Shown: one piece after another, positions 27,765 to 37,343 of the stretch
How positions within the stretch are numbered: position 1 is the stretch's first letter
Layout: each line of letters begins with the position of its first letter
NCBI GenBank assembly: GCA_943369665.1
Contig: CALRNX020000004.1
Span: 62,001-126,000, forward strand
DNA length: 64,000 nt
Origin: UKL13-3 sp943369665
GTDB taxonomy: Bacteria > Bacteroidota > Bacteroidia > UKL13-3
Reading direction: 5' to 3'
Position numbers and translations under genes: made by a program
Notes under the pieces: model-generated
Databases searched by the model: none
The model's input: only the letters and a program-made list of their open reading frames with translations
Told to the model about the DNA's origin: nothing

Positions 27765-30629
27765 ATGAAAGGATTCATTCTATTCGCATTATCCGCTTTA
27801 CACTTAAGCATATTTGCACAAGTAGTTGTGCCTCCTCCCAATCAGGTTGCCGGAGACAATCCTCCCGATATTAAATGGAAGTATTTCGATACCAAAGCCG
27901 TAAAAGTAATTTTCCCGGAATCAAACCTGGCAGAAGCTACACGTGTGGCAAATATCATTAACCTTATATACGATAGCGCGGCAATAAGTGTGGGTGAAAA
28001 ACGTAAGCATCTCGACATCCTTATCCAAACCAATCAGGTTATTTCAAATGGGTATGTTGGGCTTGCTCCTTACCGAAGTGAATTTTATGCAACCGGTATA
28101 CAAGATTTCAATTGGTTGGGTTCTCCAAACTGGCTTGATGGACTTGCTTTTCATGAATACCGACATGCGCTACAATTTGCAAATGGCCGCAGAGGATTAA
28201 CCAAAGCAGGCTATATTATTGGTGGCGAAACCTTCTGGACGCTGTTTCAACTTTTCTCTGTTCCAAACTGGTACCTGGAAGGTGACGCAGTGCAAACAGA
28301 AACGTTATTCTCCGGTGCGGGTAGAGGCAGAACTCCTTATTTTTTCCAAGAACAGAGGGCATTGCTACTCAACAACAAAAACTATTCGTACATTAAAGCA
28401 CGTAATGGATCATACAAATCATTGTTACCCGATCATTACAGACTTGGATATGCAATGCTTCACCAGGTGAGAAACGAACAAGGACCGGATGTGTGGCGTA
28501 AAATCCTAAAAGACGGAAGTTCCTACAAAGGCTTGTTTTATCCATTCTCTCTTGCAATGAAACGCCATTCGGGTTTTAGCAGTAGAAAAACATATTACCG
28601 CACCTATGATACATTGCGTACTACCTGGGAAAAAGAACTTACAACACTAAATCTAATTCCTACCACACAACTAACTGCATTGCCTAAAAGAACTGTAACA
28701 GATTATGAGTGGCCGCATTACTTAGATGATGGAAGTGTTGTATGCAGAAAAGACGCATATAATAGAACAGCCGAAATTGTTCGGTTAAAAGATGGCAAAG
28801 AAGAATCCCTTGTTGTATTAGGATATGCTGTTACTGAATCCTTTTTATCAGTAAACAATAATGTAGCTGCATGGACACAAATTTCAACCGACCCCAGATG
28901 GCTGAACAAAAACTATTCTGATATTTATACCTATAATTTTAACACGAAAGAAAAGAAACAAATCACCCAAAATTCAAAATTGTTCTCTCCCCAGTATTCG
29001 GCAAAACGTAACCAGATAGTGGCAGTGAAAGCAGACAATGAATTAAAAAATGCGATTGTGTTTATTCATGCTGAAACCGGAGCCGAAATGGGTAGCATTC
29101 CTAATCCTGACAATGATTTTCTTTCATATCCAAAATGGACTAAAGATGATGCAGCAATTGTTTACCTCGCTAAAAAAGGACATCAAATCGTTATGCTCAA
29201 ATATGATATTGAGCGCAATGTTGCAACCGAACTGACACCCTTATCACAACATGTTATTGGTGCGCTGGCTCTGGGAAAAGAGAATGTTTACTTTTCGGCA
29301 AGCTACAGTGGCATCAACAATATTTACGCGGTAAGTCTTAATGGAGATAAACAAATTAAACAACTAACTTCTGTTAAGGTTGGGGCCAATGATCCTGCCA
29401 TTTCTGTTGATGAAAAAACACTTGCCATTATCGAACTCGGTTATATGGGTAATGCTATTCAAACACAACCCGTAAACCTTGCATCAGCATCATCGATAAC
29501 CATAGTAGAGCCAGAAAACCAAGAGCGTTGGAATATCCTTACCACTCCTGTTGAAAGTAAGCTATACGATCGTATTCCAACAAATACATACGAAGCAAAA
29601 GATTATGACGGGCTGATTCGGACACCTAAATTACACTCATGGAATTTTATACCAACACAACAGGATATCCATGTTTCATTGTCGGTAAACAATATCATGA
29701 ATGATTTTGGGCTTGACCTTACCATTGGCCGAAACCTAAATGAGGATGCCAATTATATAAAAGGACGTCTCGACTTTGCTAAATATTACTTGCCGTTGGG
29801 AATGATGGGAACGATTAATAACAGACAAATTATCCAACCAACGAATGTGAGTGATAGTGGAGTGTACGGAAAAAACACAACCCAGTTTACGGAAGCAATT
29901 TATGGTGCAGGTGTTTCCCTTCCATTAATGTGGTATCATGGCATTCATACAACTTCTTTACGTTTATACGGTAATGGCGGTTTCATTAACACATCAGAAT
30001 ATTCAACAAACGATATTGCACAAACAGGCGCTGCTTCATTATCTCTTTTTGAAGGAGGATTTAACTTCTCCCATCTCAGGGGAAGGGCCAAACAAAATCT
30101 CATGCCACGATTCGGACAAGTGCTTAACTTATATTATGCAACAAATATCTCGGGAGATAAAGCCGGTAAATTGCAGGCTCAGGCTATCATATATCTTCCG
30201 GGCATTATGCGTAATCATGGTATCAGATTAGACGCAGGATATAAACACGAAGACCTTGCTAACACTTATCGTTTTTCCGATGACTTCAAACATGCCAGAG
30301 GGTATACTGCAATTCAAGGTGACCAGGAAATGGTATACAGTGTTAATTATGCCTTGCCGTTGTTTTATCCGGATTGGGGCTTCGGGGGGATTTTTTATTT
30401 AAAACGCATCAATGCAAATATATTCGGAGATTTCTCCCAGGTTACAATAGATGCAACGAACAAAACGTTCGATCAAAATTCGGCAGGATATGAACTTACG
30501 TTTAATATCGTATTGGCTAATTTTATCCCATTAAATATTGGTTATCGTTCGTCTTATTTAATGAATACCGATTATTACGATGCTGATAAAACACAATTCT
30601 CAGAAATCTTTTTCTCTCAAACATTTTAA
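27765..30629 (+). CDS. Secreted HExxH metallopeptidase - beta-propeller - outer-membrane barrel fusion protein
   Basis: A 954-residue protein; the ATG at 27765 directly precedes a signal peptide (ILFALSALHLSIFAQ). Residues ~30-290 form a gluzincin-like peptidase domain: HEYRH at 130-134 gives two zinc ligands and the catalytic Glu, and Glu172 in NWYLEGDA is a plausible third ligand. Residues ~310-600 show TolB/WD40-like propeller strands (EWPHYLDDGSVVC, YPKWTKDDAAIVYLAKKG). The last ~330 residues have alternating strands and a terminal aromatic (IFFSQTF), typical of an outer-membrane beta-barrel. The picture is a periplasmic peptidase and propeller tethered to the outer membrane by its own barrel. 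Substrate unknown. It follows a two-component operon on the same strand. Confidence 0.8.
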   Translation: MKGFILFALSALHLSIFAQVVVPPPNQVAGDNPPDIKWKYFDTKAVKVIFPESNLAEATRVANIINLIYDSAAISVGEKRKHLDILIQTNQVISNGYVGLAPYRSEFYATGIQDFNWLGSPNWLDGLAFHEYRHALQFANGRRGLTKAGYIIGGETFWTLFQLFSVPNWYLEGDAVQTETLFSGAGRGRTPYFFQEQRALLLNNKNYSYIKARNGSYKSLLPDHYRLGYAMLHQVRNEQGPDVWRKILKDGSSYKGLFYPFSLAMKRHSGFSSRKTYYRTYDTLRTTWEKELTTLNLIPTTQLTALPKRTVTDYEWPHYLDDGSVVCRKDAYNRTAEIVRLKDGKEESLVVLGYAVTESFLSVNNNVAAWTQISTDPRWLNKNYSDIYTYNFNTKEKKQITQNSKLFSPQYSAKRNQIVAVKADNELKNAIVFIHAETGAEMGSIPNPDNDFLSYPKWTKDDAAIVYLAKKGHQIVMLKYDIERNVATELTPLSQHVIGALALGKENVYFSASYSGINNIYAVSLNGDKQIKQLTSVKVGANDPAISVDEKTLAIIELGYMGNAIQTQPVNLASASSITIVEPENQERWNILTTPVESKLYDRIPTNTYEAKDYDGLIRTPKLHSWNFIPTQQDIHVSLSVNNIMNDFGLDLTIGRNLNEDANYIKGRLDFAKYYLPLGMMGTINNRQIIQPTNVSDSGVYGKNTTQFTEAIYGAGVSLPLMWYHGIHTTSLRLYGNGGFINTSEYSTNDIAQTGAASLSLFEGGFNFSHLRGRAKQNLMPRFGQVLNLYYATNISGDKAGKLQAQAIIYLPGIMRNHGIRLDAGYKHEDLANTYRFSDDFKHARGYTAIQGDQEMVYSVNYALPLFYPDWGFGGIFYLKRINANIFGDFSQVTIDATNKTFDQNSAGYELTFNIVLANFIPLNIGYRSSYLMNTDYYDADKTQFSEIFFSQTF

Positions 30630-30652
30630 TCTGATAATAGTTATAAGTTAAT

Positions 30653-31678
30653 ATGGAAATCGGAATAGACAGTTTTGCTGCAATGTTCAGCGAAAATACA
30701 CCAGCCGCAGGGCTTAGCGATACGGACGCAATTGCACAATTGCTTGAAAGAATTGAACATGCCGATCGTTCGGGACTGAATATTTTCGGAATTGGAGAAC
30801 ACCACCGCAAAGGTTTTTTGGATTCGGCTCCTGCAATGATCTTAGCTGCTGCTGCATCACGCACCAAAAATATCAGATTAACAAGTGCTGTAACAGTGCT
30901 AAGCGCTGCCGATCCGGTAAGGGTATTTCAAAGTTTTGCCACCCTCGATTTAATATCCAACGGAAGAGCTGAAATGGTTGTGGGTCGGGGTTCGTTCATT
31001 GATGCGTTTCCATTGTTTGGTTTGGACCTTCAGCAGTACGATGAACTTTTTATAGAGAAGTTGGGATTGTTACTCCATATTCGGGATCATGAATTTGTAA
31101 CATGGTCGGGCAAATTCAGACCCGCTATGAATAACCAACCGGTATATCCAAGACCACAGCAGGATCCATTGCCTGTATGGATTGGTGTGGGAGGTACTCC
31201 CGAATCATTTATTCGTGCGGGTACATTAGGGTTACCGTTGATGGTAGCCATTATTGGTGGAGAAACACATCGCTTTCGACCATTGGTTGATTTATACCGA
31301 CAAGCCGGAGCCAAAGCAGGACATGCACCTGAAAAACTAAAAGTTGGTTTGCATTCACTGGGTTATGTGGCCAATACCATGGAAGAAGCGATTGAAGATT
31401 TTTACCCTGGATATGCCGAGTCGATGACCAAAATTGGTAAAGAACGTGGTTGGCCCCCAATGACCCGCAGTCATTTTGAAGCGCAAGCAGGAGAAAAAGG
31501 TGCACTGATTGTTGGAGGATATGAAGAAGTTGCCGCAAAAATTCTGCGCCATGCAGAGGCCCTTGGTGGTATTTCGAGAATGACGTTTCAGATGGACAGT
31601 GCCGGATTACAACATGATAAATTGATGCAGGCAATTGACTTGATCGGCAAAAAAGTAGCTCCGATTGTAAATGGGTAA
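30653..31678 (+). CDS. LLM-class flavin-dependent oxidoreductase (bacterial luciferase-like)
   Basis: A 341-residue TIM-barrel oxidoreductase of the luciferase-like monooxygenase family, expected to use FMN in the cytoplasm. Family features include FGIGEHHRKGF (residues ~46-56), IRLTSAVTVLSAADPVRVFQ, SNGRAEMVVGRGSF and the central PLPVWIGVGGTPES strand-loop. The gene lies only 24 bp after the barrel-protein gene, and an AraC gene follows on the same strand, 125 bp downstream. The substrate cannot be deduced; annotated members of this subfamily are mostly uncharacterised. Confidence 0.9.
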   Translation: MEIGIDSFAAMFSENTPAAGLSDTDAIAQLLERIEHADRSGLNIFGIGEHHRKGFLDSAPAMILAAAASRTKNIRLTSAVTVLSAADPVRVFQSFATLDLISNGRAEMVVGRGSFIDAFPLFGLDLQQYDELFIEKLGLLLHIRDHEFVTWSGKFRPAMNNQPVYPRPQQDPLPVWIGVGGTPESFIRAGTLGLPLMVAIIGGETHRFRPLVDLYRQAGAKAGHAPEKLKVGLHSLGYVANTMEEAIEDFYPGYAESMTKIGKERGWPPMTRSHFEAQAGEKGALIVGGYEEVAAKILRHAEALGGISRMTFQMDSAGLQHDKLMQAIDLIGKKVAPIVNG

Positions 31679-31802
31679 ATCACTTTTTAAACTGATTAAC
31701 TTTAATTCTTCACAGATGCGCCAGGTCGCCTCACTCTATCTTAATCATTTCTATTGTAAATAAGATTATTCCATTTCTTTTGCAACAGGAAACATCTCAC
31801 GC

Positions 31803-32879
31803 ATGTACGCATTCATCGAAAATTGGTATGATAAAATAAAACCATACTTATTCAAGTATAAAAATGGCTTTTTTGTTTTGCCATACATCAATAACTCGCC
31901 ACAACTCATGTGGCAGAGTCTCCGAAAGATGCCATTCATCAAATTTAATTCCTTGTTGAACATGGCTGAATCAGATACGCCATTTATGCATGCGTATTTA
32001 TATTATCAGGAGTTGGAGGCTGAATTGGTTCTGTTTTACACCCAAATAGATTATAAAAAAAACGTACACTATAACCATTATTTAAAGAGTCTTCTTCCTG
32101 CAGAGTATTATTGCCTAACCGGTTTCCTGAGCAAACCAGACGAAAATAAAATCAAAACGATTATCAATGGTATTCATTTTGAAGGGCAGCTATGGCTATT
32201 ACATAAACCAGGGACTAATGTTAAAGATTACCATTTTAAAGATTCTCGAACAGAAACGATAAATATCTATTTTACCGATAGATGGCTCAATCAATATATG
32301 GAATTGTTCCCGGAAGGAAATGAAACGTTAAAACAATTTATAGCATCTAATAGCAATACAATAAGTTACGCAAACAAGTTTAATGAAACAGGCATGGAAC
32401 TATTGCAAAAAGCGCTCACTTCCCTCAAACAACCTGTAAGTGAAACGCGCAATCGTTTTTTGTTGCAACATGTGCATACAGTCTTCGAGTTTTTCAAAAA
32501 CCATTGTTTACATGAAGCTATAAGCCCCAAATATCTCGCTCTTAATAATGCCGATAGGCTAAAGTTAATTGAAGTGGAAAAACTACTGAATAATAGTGTT
32601 TACAAAAAATTTCCCGGCATTGGTTCCCTTGCACAAGAAATTGGATTTTCGGAAACCAAATTAAAAACCATGTTTAAAGATGTGCACGGAACAACCATAT
32701 TAGATTATTTTCAGCGTCTTCAAATGAGTGCAGCAAAAAAACACTTGTTACAAAACAGAGTAAAAGTAGCTGATCTAGCTTCAATGTTTGGATATGAAAA
32801 CCCAAGCAAATTTGCTGCAACATTTAAAAGCAAAACGAATCAACTGCCTTCCGAAATTCATAAAGCAGAGATGCAATAG
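31803..32879 (+). CDS. AraC-family transcriptional regulator, cassette 3
   Basis: A 358-residue paralogue of the two minus-strand AraC proteins. The N-terminus is MYAFIENWYDKIKPYLFKYK and contains NNSPQLMWQSLRKMPFIKF. The C-terminal AraC domain carries SLAQEIGFSETKLKTMF and VADLASMFGYENPSKFAATF. As in the other cassettes it lies just upstream, in the same direction, of a very large T9SS protein gene (160-bp gap). This is notable because that protein is not a full-length homologue of giants 1 and 2. The shared N-terminal domain is not one I recognise. Confidence 0.93.
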   Translation: MYAFIENWYDKIKPYLFKYKNGFFVLPYINNSPQLMWQSLRKMPFIKFNSLLNMAESDTPFMHAYLYYQELEAELVLFYTQIDYKKNVHYNHYLKSLLPAEYYCLTGFLSKPDENKIKTIINGIHFEGQLWLLHKPGTNVKDYHFKDSRTETINIYFTDRWLNQYMELFPEGNETLKQFIASNSNTISYANKFNETGMELLQKALTSLKQPVSETRNRFLLQHVHTVFEFFKNHCLHEAISPKYLALNNADRLKLIEVEKLLNNSVYKKFPGIGSLAQEIGFSETKLKTMFKDVHGTTILDYFQRLQMSAAKKHLLQNRVKVADLASMFGYENPSKFAATFKSKTNQLPSEIHKAEMQ

Positions 32880-32914
32880 GTGTTTTTACCCTATGTAAAA
32901 AAGGGTGTTTTTAC
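32879..32914 (+). repeat. Direct and inverted repeats between AraC 3 and giant gene 3
   Basis: The 11-mer GGTGTTTTTAC occurs twice, at 32879-32889 and 32904-32914 (25 bp start to start). Between them, TTTTTAC at 32883-32889 and GTAAAAA at 32895-32901 form an inverted repeat. The first copy overlaps the AraC stop codon. Direct repeats two to three helical turns apart are a usual layout for AraC-family operators. Confidence 0.5.
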
Positions 32915-32926
32915 GCTACTTAAATT

Positions 32927-32938
32927 TGTCGTATTGGA
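32927..32938 (+). promoter_or_regulatory. Shared 12-bp box upstream of giant gene 3
   Basis: TGTCGTATTGGA, 100 bp before the ATG; the third member of the box set, with one difference from copy 1. TAAATTTG at 32921-32928 abuts it and fits TAnnTTTG. Alternatively, TTG in the box and TAATTTTT 20 bp later could be the -33/-7 pair. Confidence 0.45.
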
Positions 32939-33038
32939 GCCACATTTGCCCCTGTCTAATTTTTAATTTGTAAATTATCCATCGAGGTGGCTTAACCTGG
33001 ATTGGTCTTGCTTATTGTAAAATCTAAACCTAACAAAT

Positions 33039-36000
33039 ATGAAGCGACTATTACATTTACATTGGTGGACAGCTTTTGCCGTCCTGTTTTTTTACACAAC
33101 ATCATACGGCCAGGGCTGGGTGCAATATGGCTCAAGCATTAATGGAATTGCAGCCGGAGATAATGCGGGAACAGCCGTTTCCCTGTCGGCCAGCGGACAA
33201 ATTCTTGCCGTTACTTCCTTTTCGGCCGGAAACTTAGCCGGACAAGTAAGGTTATTTGAAAAAGTCGGAGCCAATTGGATGCAAAAAGGGAATAGCATTA
33301 ATGGCGTAAACAACGGTGATGCTTCCGGACGTTCAATTGGTCTCGACTCAACCGGAACTGTGATTGCAATTGGTGCCCCTTATAACGATGCCACTTTTGG
33401 TCCATTTTCAATGGCGGGCCATGTACGCATTTTTCAGTGGACAGGATCGGCATGGGCGCAAAAAGGCACAACCCTACTGGCTGATAGTGCCGGAGATAAT
33501 TTTGGATATGCAGTAAGTATCTCCGCTGATGGAAATACGGTTGCCGTTGGTGCTCCTTCTAATGGAAACAAAGGTCGTGTAAAGGTTTTCAGGTGGAACA
33601 CAACAGCATGGGTGCAACTCGGAAACCCTATTAATGGAAAAGCCAACTATGATGTTTTCGGAAACTCAGTGAGCCTGTCGCGTGATGGCAATACCATGGC
33701 CATTGGCGCTCCGTTTAACTCTGACGGGGCTATGCAAGCAGGACAAGCTCAGGTGTATACCTGGAATGGAACTACCTGGACACAAATGGGAAGTGATATC
33801 AATGGAACGGCAAGTAGCGATAATTTAGGGACTTGTGTGAGTTTATCAAACGATGGAAAAACACTAGCCGTAGGAGCTCCGCAAGATATGATATTGGGAG
33901 GCTTTGGCTCAGCTAAAGTATACACCTGGAATAATGCAGCATGGGTTCAAAAAGGTACCACCATTACTTCCGGTATTTTTGCGGATCAATTTGGAGCTAC
34001 AACAACCCTTTCAAAAGATGGTAACACTTTAGCTATCGGAGCATCATCAGGTATAGCGGGGAACGAAAATGGAAGAGCCGAAGTTTACAACTGGAACGGA
34101 AGCAACTGGCTTCTGAAAGGAGATACACTGAAGGGAGATTCCATTAACGATCAATTTGGTTCAGCAATTGATTTATCTTATAATGGATCACTTGTTGCCA
34201 TTGGTGCACCTGTACATAACGGAACTGGTTCGGCCAGCGGACAGGTAAAAGCTTTTACCTATTCAACTTGTGCCCCAAGTACAAGCACTGTTCCGGTGTC
34301 TGTTTGTGGAACCCAATATACATCGCCTAGCGGTAAGTATACCTGGACGGTTAATGGCATGAACTATAAAGACACTATACCGAATGCCGGAGGTTGTGAT
34401 AGTATCATCACCATTCAACTCACACTTAAACCATACCCTGTTGTAAATCTTGGAAACAATACATCTGTATGTGCCGACAGCTTATTATTGGATGCAGGGA
34501 ACACCGGTGCAACATTTTTATGGAATACAAATGCAGTATCTCAAACGATTTACGCAAGTGTGAGCGGAAACTATATTGTAACCGTAACACAAAACGGATG
34601 TTCGACAAGCGATACGATTTTAGTAACGATTAAAAAACCAAGTTCGAACAGTATCTCACCTGTTATTTGTGGAAATCAATATGTTTCTCCAAGTGGAAAA
34701 ATATGGACAACAACAGGAACCTATTCAGACACTATTCCCAACGCAATGGGTTGCGATAGTATGATTACCGTAAACCTCACCATTAACCCCAACCCTGTTG
34801 TAAACCTTGGAAACAATATAGCTGTTTGTACCGACAGTTTATTATTGGATGCGGGCAATACGGGTGCACAATTTTTATGGAATACGAATGCCGTTTCTCA
34901 AACGATTTATGCAAAAACAACAGGCAGCTATTTCGTAACGGTAACGCAAAACGGATGTGCCGCAAGCGATACCATTATGGTAACTATTAAAAATCCTAGC
35001 TCGAGTGTTATTGCTCCGACTCTTTGTGGAAATCAATATACATCGCCTAGTGGAAAAACATGGACTACCTCAGGTATTTATGTAGATACCATTCCAAATA
35101 AAATTGGTTGCGATAGCATCATTACCGTAAACCTAACGATTAACCCCGTTCCGCTTGTGAGCCTTGGCTCAGATACCGTTGGCCGTTGTGGTGATGATAT
35201 TGTATTAGATGCCGGAAATGCCGGTGCAAGTTTTAAATGGTATCCCGACACAACCCTAACTACACAAACAATCACGATCGACTCATCAGGTTTTTATGCG
35301 GTTCAAGTAACAAAAAATGGTTGTTCTGCTTTTGGTGTTATCAATGTTACCATCAGAAAACCTTCGGCTAGCATTCAAACAATAACTGTATGTGGTAATA
35401 AGTATGTATCGCCAAGTGGAAAATATACCTGGACAACTTCTGATACGTTTATGGATACTGTTGCAAATAAATCAGGTTGCGATAGTGTAATGACCTTTCA
35501 CCTTACACTTAAACCTTCAGCAACTGTTAACTTAGGTAATGATATCAAGGCTCCATGTACAGATAGCATGGTGGTATTGGATGCAGGAGATGCGGGCGCA
35601 GGTGCAAGTTATTTATGGAATAACGACTCTACCACCCAAACCCTCACTGTAAAATCTTCAGGCAATTATTCTGTAACGGTTAGTATGCCAAATGGATGTA
35701 AAATAAGCGATACGGTTGCAGTTGTTATTGCAAACTTAATTATGAAAACAAGTATCAACGGTATCGTGTTCAGCGTAAAAGATAGTGGGGCCGTTTCCTA
35801 TACCTGGCTAGATAATATTAACAATAAACAACCTATATCGGGAGCTAATAGCCAATCATATACCGCTAAAGGATGCGTGGGAGACAGTATGAACTTAGCT
35901 GTGGTTGTAAACAAAAATGGCTGTATCGACACTTCTGATAATATACCTTTCGTGATACCTTTCATACAAATTGGAAACAAATTGAATCTCGGAAAAAGCA

Positions 36001-37322
36001 TCCAATCAATTGCTTTATCAGCAGATGAAAACACGATGGCTGTTGGTACTTTATTTTATGGGGTGGATGTTTACAAAAAACAAAATAATTCATGGGAATC
36101 AAAAGGAAGTCTTATTTCAAGAGGCGACTATTGGAATGAATCAGTTGCGGTTTCGGCCGATGGAAATACCATAATCGTAGGATGGTTTATACCGGGTACG
36201 GATCCGACCTTCGCCACAATATATAAGTGGAACGGTACGGAATGGGTGCAAAAAGGCGTTGAGTTTGGTGGTGCAGGAAGTTCAAAGTTGTCTGTATCCA
36301 TATCTGCTGATGGTAACACCATCGCTTACGGAGACCCTTATGGTCACGGGTACAATGGATACGCTAACGTGTATCAATGGAGTCAAAGTACATCTGAATG
36401 GGTATTGAAAGGCAATACCATTGAAGGCAGCGGAGGCGGTTTTGGAACTTCTGTTTCGCTCTCAACTGATGGCAATACACTTGCAGTGAGTGCTCCGGAA
36501 CTTACGGTTGGAGGGTCTAATAATTATTATGTTGGCCAGATCAAAGTGTATAAATGGAACACTATTACCAGCACCTGGGATCTGAAAGGAGCCGAACTGA
36601 ATGGAGTCGCTAAATCTGACTACTGGGGTTACACCGTTGCTTTATCCGCTGATGGCAATACCCTTGTAAGTGGAGGTGCTGGTGGAGGTAAAGACAAAGA
36701 TTCAATTCCTTATGTAAAAGCATTTAGATATGATGGTACTAATTGGGTGCAAAAAGGGTCTGTTTTTTCAAATATTTCACCAAATAAAAAAGTAAAAGTT
36801 GTCGTTTCGCTTTCTGCTGATGGAACCAGAATGCTTGCATCAAGTTACAGGTACAACAGTAACTTTGCGAAAAAAATAAAATGGAACGGAAGAGACTGGG
36901 CTCAGGTAGGTTCCAATATTGTTCTCCCTTCTTCAATTTCGTGCCAAACGATTTCGGCAGGAGGTAATCAGATGGTTCTGGCAACCGGTAGCGAAGTAAC
37001 CGAGTTTGATGAATGTACCGATGCATTACCTCCGGTAGGTATTGCTGAAGTACTGGGTGGCGAAAACTCTAGTACAAACAACCCAATCTCACTTTATCCT
37101 AATCCGAGTACAGGTTCGTTTATTGTAAAAACAGAGAATGGAAATTATATTGACAATATTGAAGTTTACAATATGATGGGGCAAATTGTATATAGCTCAT
37201 TATTCAATACTAAAACCAGTGAGGTGGAAATTAACTTAAACCAAAACAAATCAGGAATTTACTTTGTAAGAGTAACCGGCCAAGGCCAACAGACCACGGC
37301 AAGGTTACTGTTGCAACCCTAA
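33039..37322 (+). CDS. Large T9SS-secreted protein with FG-GAP-like and Cys-containing repeats (1,427 residues)
   Basis: A signal peptide (residues 1-25, ending TTSYGQ) is followed by about seven integrin-like FG-GAP repeats at ~26-410; each has SxDGNTxAVGAP, an FxWNGxxWxQ segment and a DxFG turn. Four tandem ~120-residue repeats at ~420-905 start CGxxYxSPSGK and contain GCDSxITxxLTI and LDAGNTGAxFLWN. A second FG-GAP-like block covers ~970-1320. The C-terminus is a T9SS type A sorting tail (SLYPNPSTGSFIV, VYNMMGQIVYSS, GIYFVRV). It is probably a cell-surface or secreted adhesin-like protein; the ligand is not deducible. It follows an AraC gene, as the two other giant genes do. Confidence 0.93.
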   Translation: MKRLLHLHWWTAFAVLFFYTTSYGQGWVQYGSSINGIAAGDNAGTAVSLSASGQILAVTSFSAGNLAGQVRLFEKVGANWMQKGNSINGVNNGDASGRSIGLDSTGTVIAIGAPYNDATFGPFSMAGHVRIFQWTGSAWAQKGTTLLADSAGDNFGYAVSISADGNTVAVGAPSNGNKGRVKVFRWNTTAWVQLGNPINGKANYDVFGNSVSLSRDGNTMAIGAPFNSDGAMQAGQAQVYTWNGTTWTQMGSDINGTASSDNLGTCVSLSNDGKTLAVGAPQDMILGGFGSAKVYTWNNAAWVQKGTTITSGIFADQFGATTTLSKDGNTLAIGASSGIAGNENGRAEVYNWNGSNWLLKGDTLKGDSINDQFGSAIDLSYNGSLVAIGAPVHNGTGSASGQVKAFTYSTCAPSTSTVPVSVCGTQYTSPSGKYTWTVNGMNYKDTIPNAGGCDSIITIQLTLKPYPVVNLGNNTSVCADSLLLDAGNTGATFLWNTNAVSQTIYASVSGNYIVTVTQNGCSTSDTILVTIKKPSSNSISPVICGNQYVSPSGKIWTTTGTYSDTIPNAMGCDSMITVNLTINPNPVVNLGNNIAVCTDSLLLDAGNTGAQFLWNTNAVSQTIYAKTTGSYFVTVTQNGCAASDTIMVTIKNPSSSVIAPTLCGNQYTSPSGKTWTTSGIYVDTIPNKIGCDSIITVNLTINPVPLVSLGSDTVGRCGDDIVLDAGNAGASFKWYPDTTLTTQTITIDSSGFYAVQVTKNGCSAFGVINVTIRKPSASIQTITVCGNKYVSPSGKYTWTTSDTFMDTVANKSGCDSVMTFHLTLKPSATVNLGNDIKAPCTDSMVVLDAGDAGAGASYLWNNDSTTQTLTVKSSGNYSVTVSMPNGCKISDTVAVVIANLIMKTSINGIVFSVKDSGAVSYTWLDNINNKQPISGANSQSYTAKGCVGDSMNLAVVVNKNGCIDTSDNIPFVIPFIQIGNKLNLGKSIQSIALSADENTMAVGTLFYGVDVYKKQNNSWESKGSLISRGDYWNESVAVSADGNTIIVGWFIPGTDPTFATIYKWNGTEWVQKGVEFGGAGSSKLSVSISADGNTIAYGDPYGHGYNGYANVYQWSQSTSEWVLKGNTIEGSGGGFGTSVSLSTDGNTLAVSAPELTVGGSNNYYVGQIKVYKWNTITSTWDLKGAELNGVAKSDYWGYTVALSADGNTLVSGGAGGGKDKDSIPYVKAFRYDGTNWVQKGSVFSNISPNKKVKVVVSLSADGTRMLASSYRYNSNFAKKIKWNGRDWAQVGSNIVLPSSISCQTISAGGNQMVLATGSEVTEFDECTDALPPVGIAEVLGGENSSTNNPISLYPNPSTGSFIVKTENGNYIDNIEVYNMMGQIVYSSLFNTKTSEVEINLNQNKSGIYFVRVTGQGQQTTARLLLQP
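34300..35720 (+). repeat. Four tandem ~360-bp coding repeats inside giant gene 3
   Basis: Units begin near 34303, 34663, 35023 and 35391, each encoding a CGxxY(T/V)SPSGK start and a GCDS(I/M/V) segment. Units 1-3 are very similar even at the DNA level around the LDAGNTGA coding segment, as expected if recombination keeps them alike. The number of units may vary between strains. Confidence 0.75.
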
Positions 37323-37343
37323 ACGATAAAACAACCTGATAAC

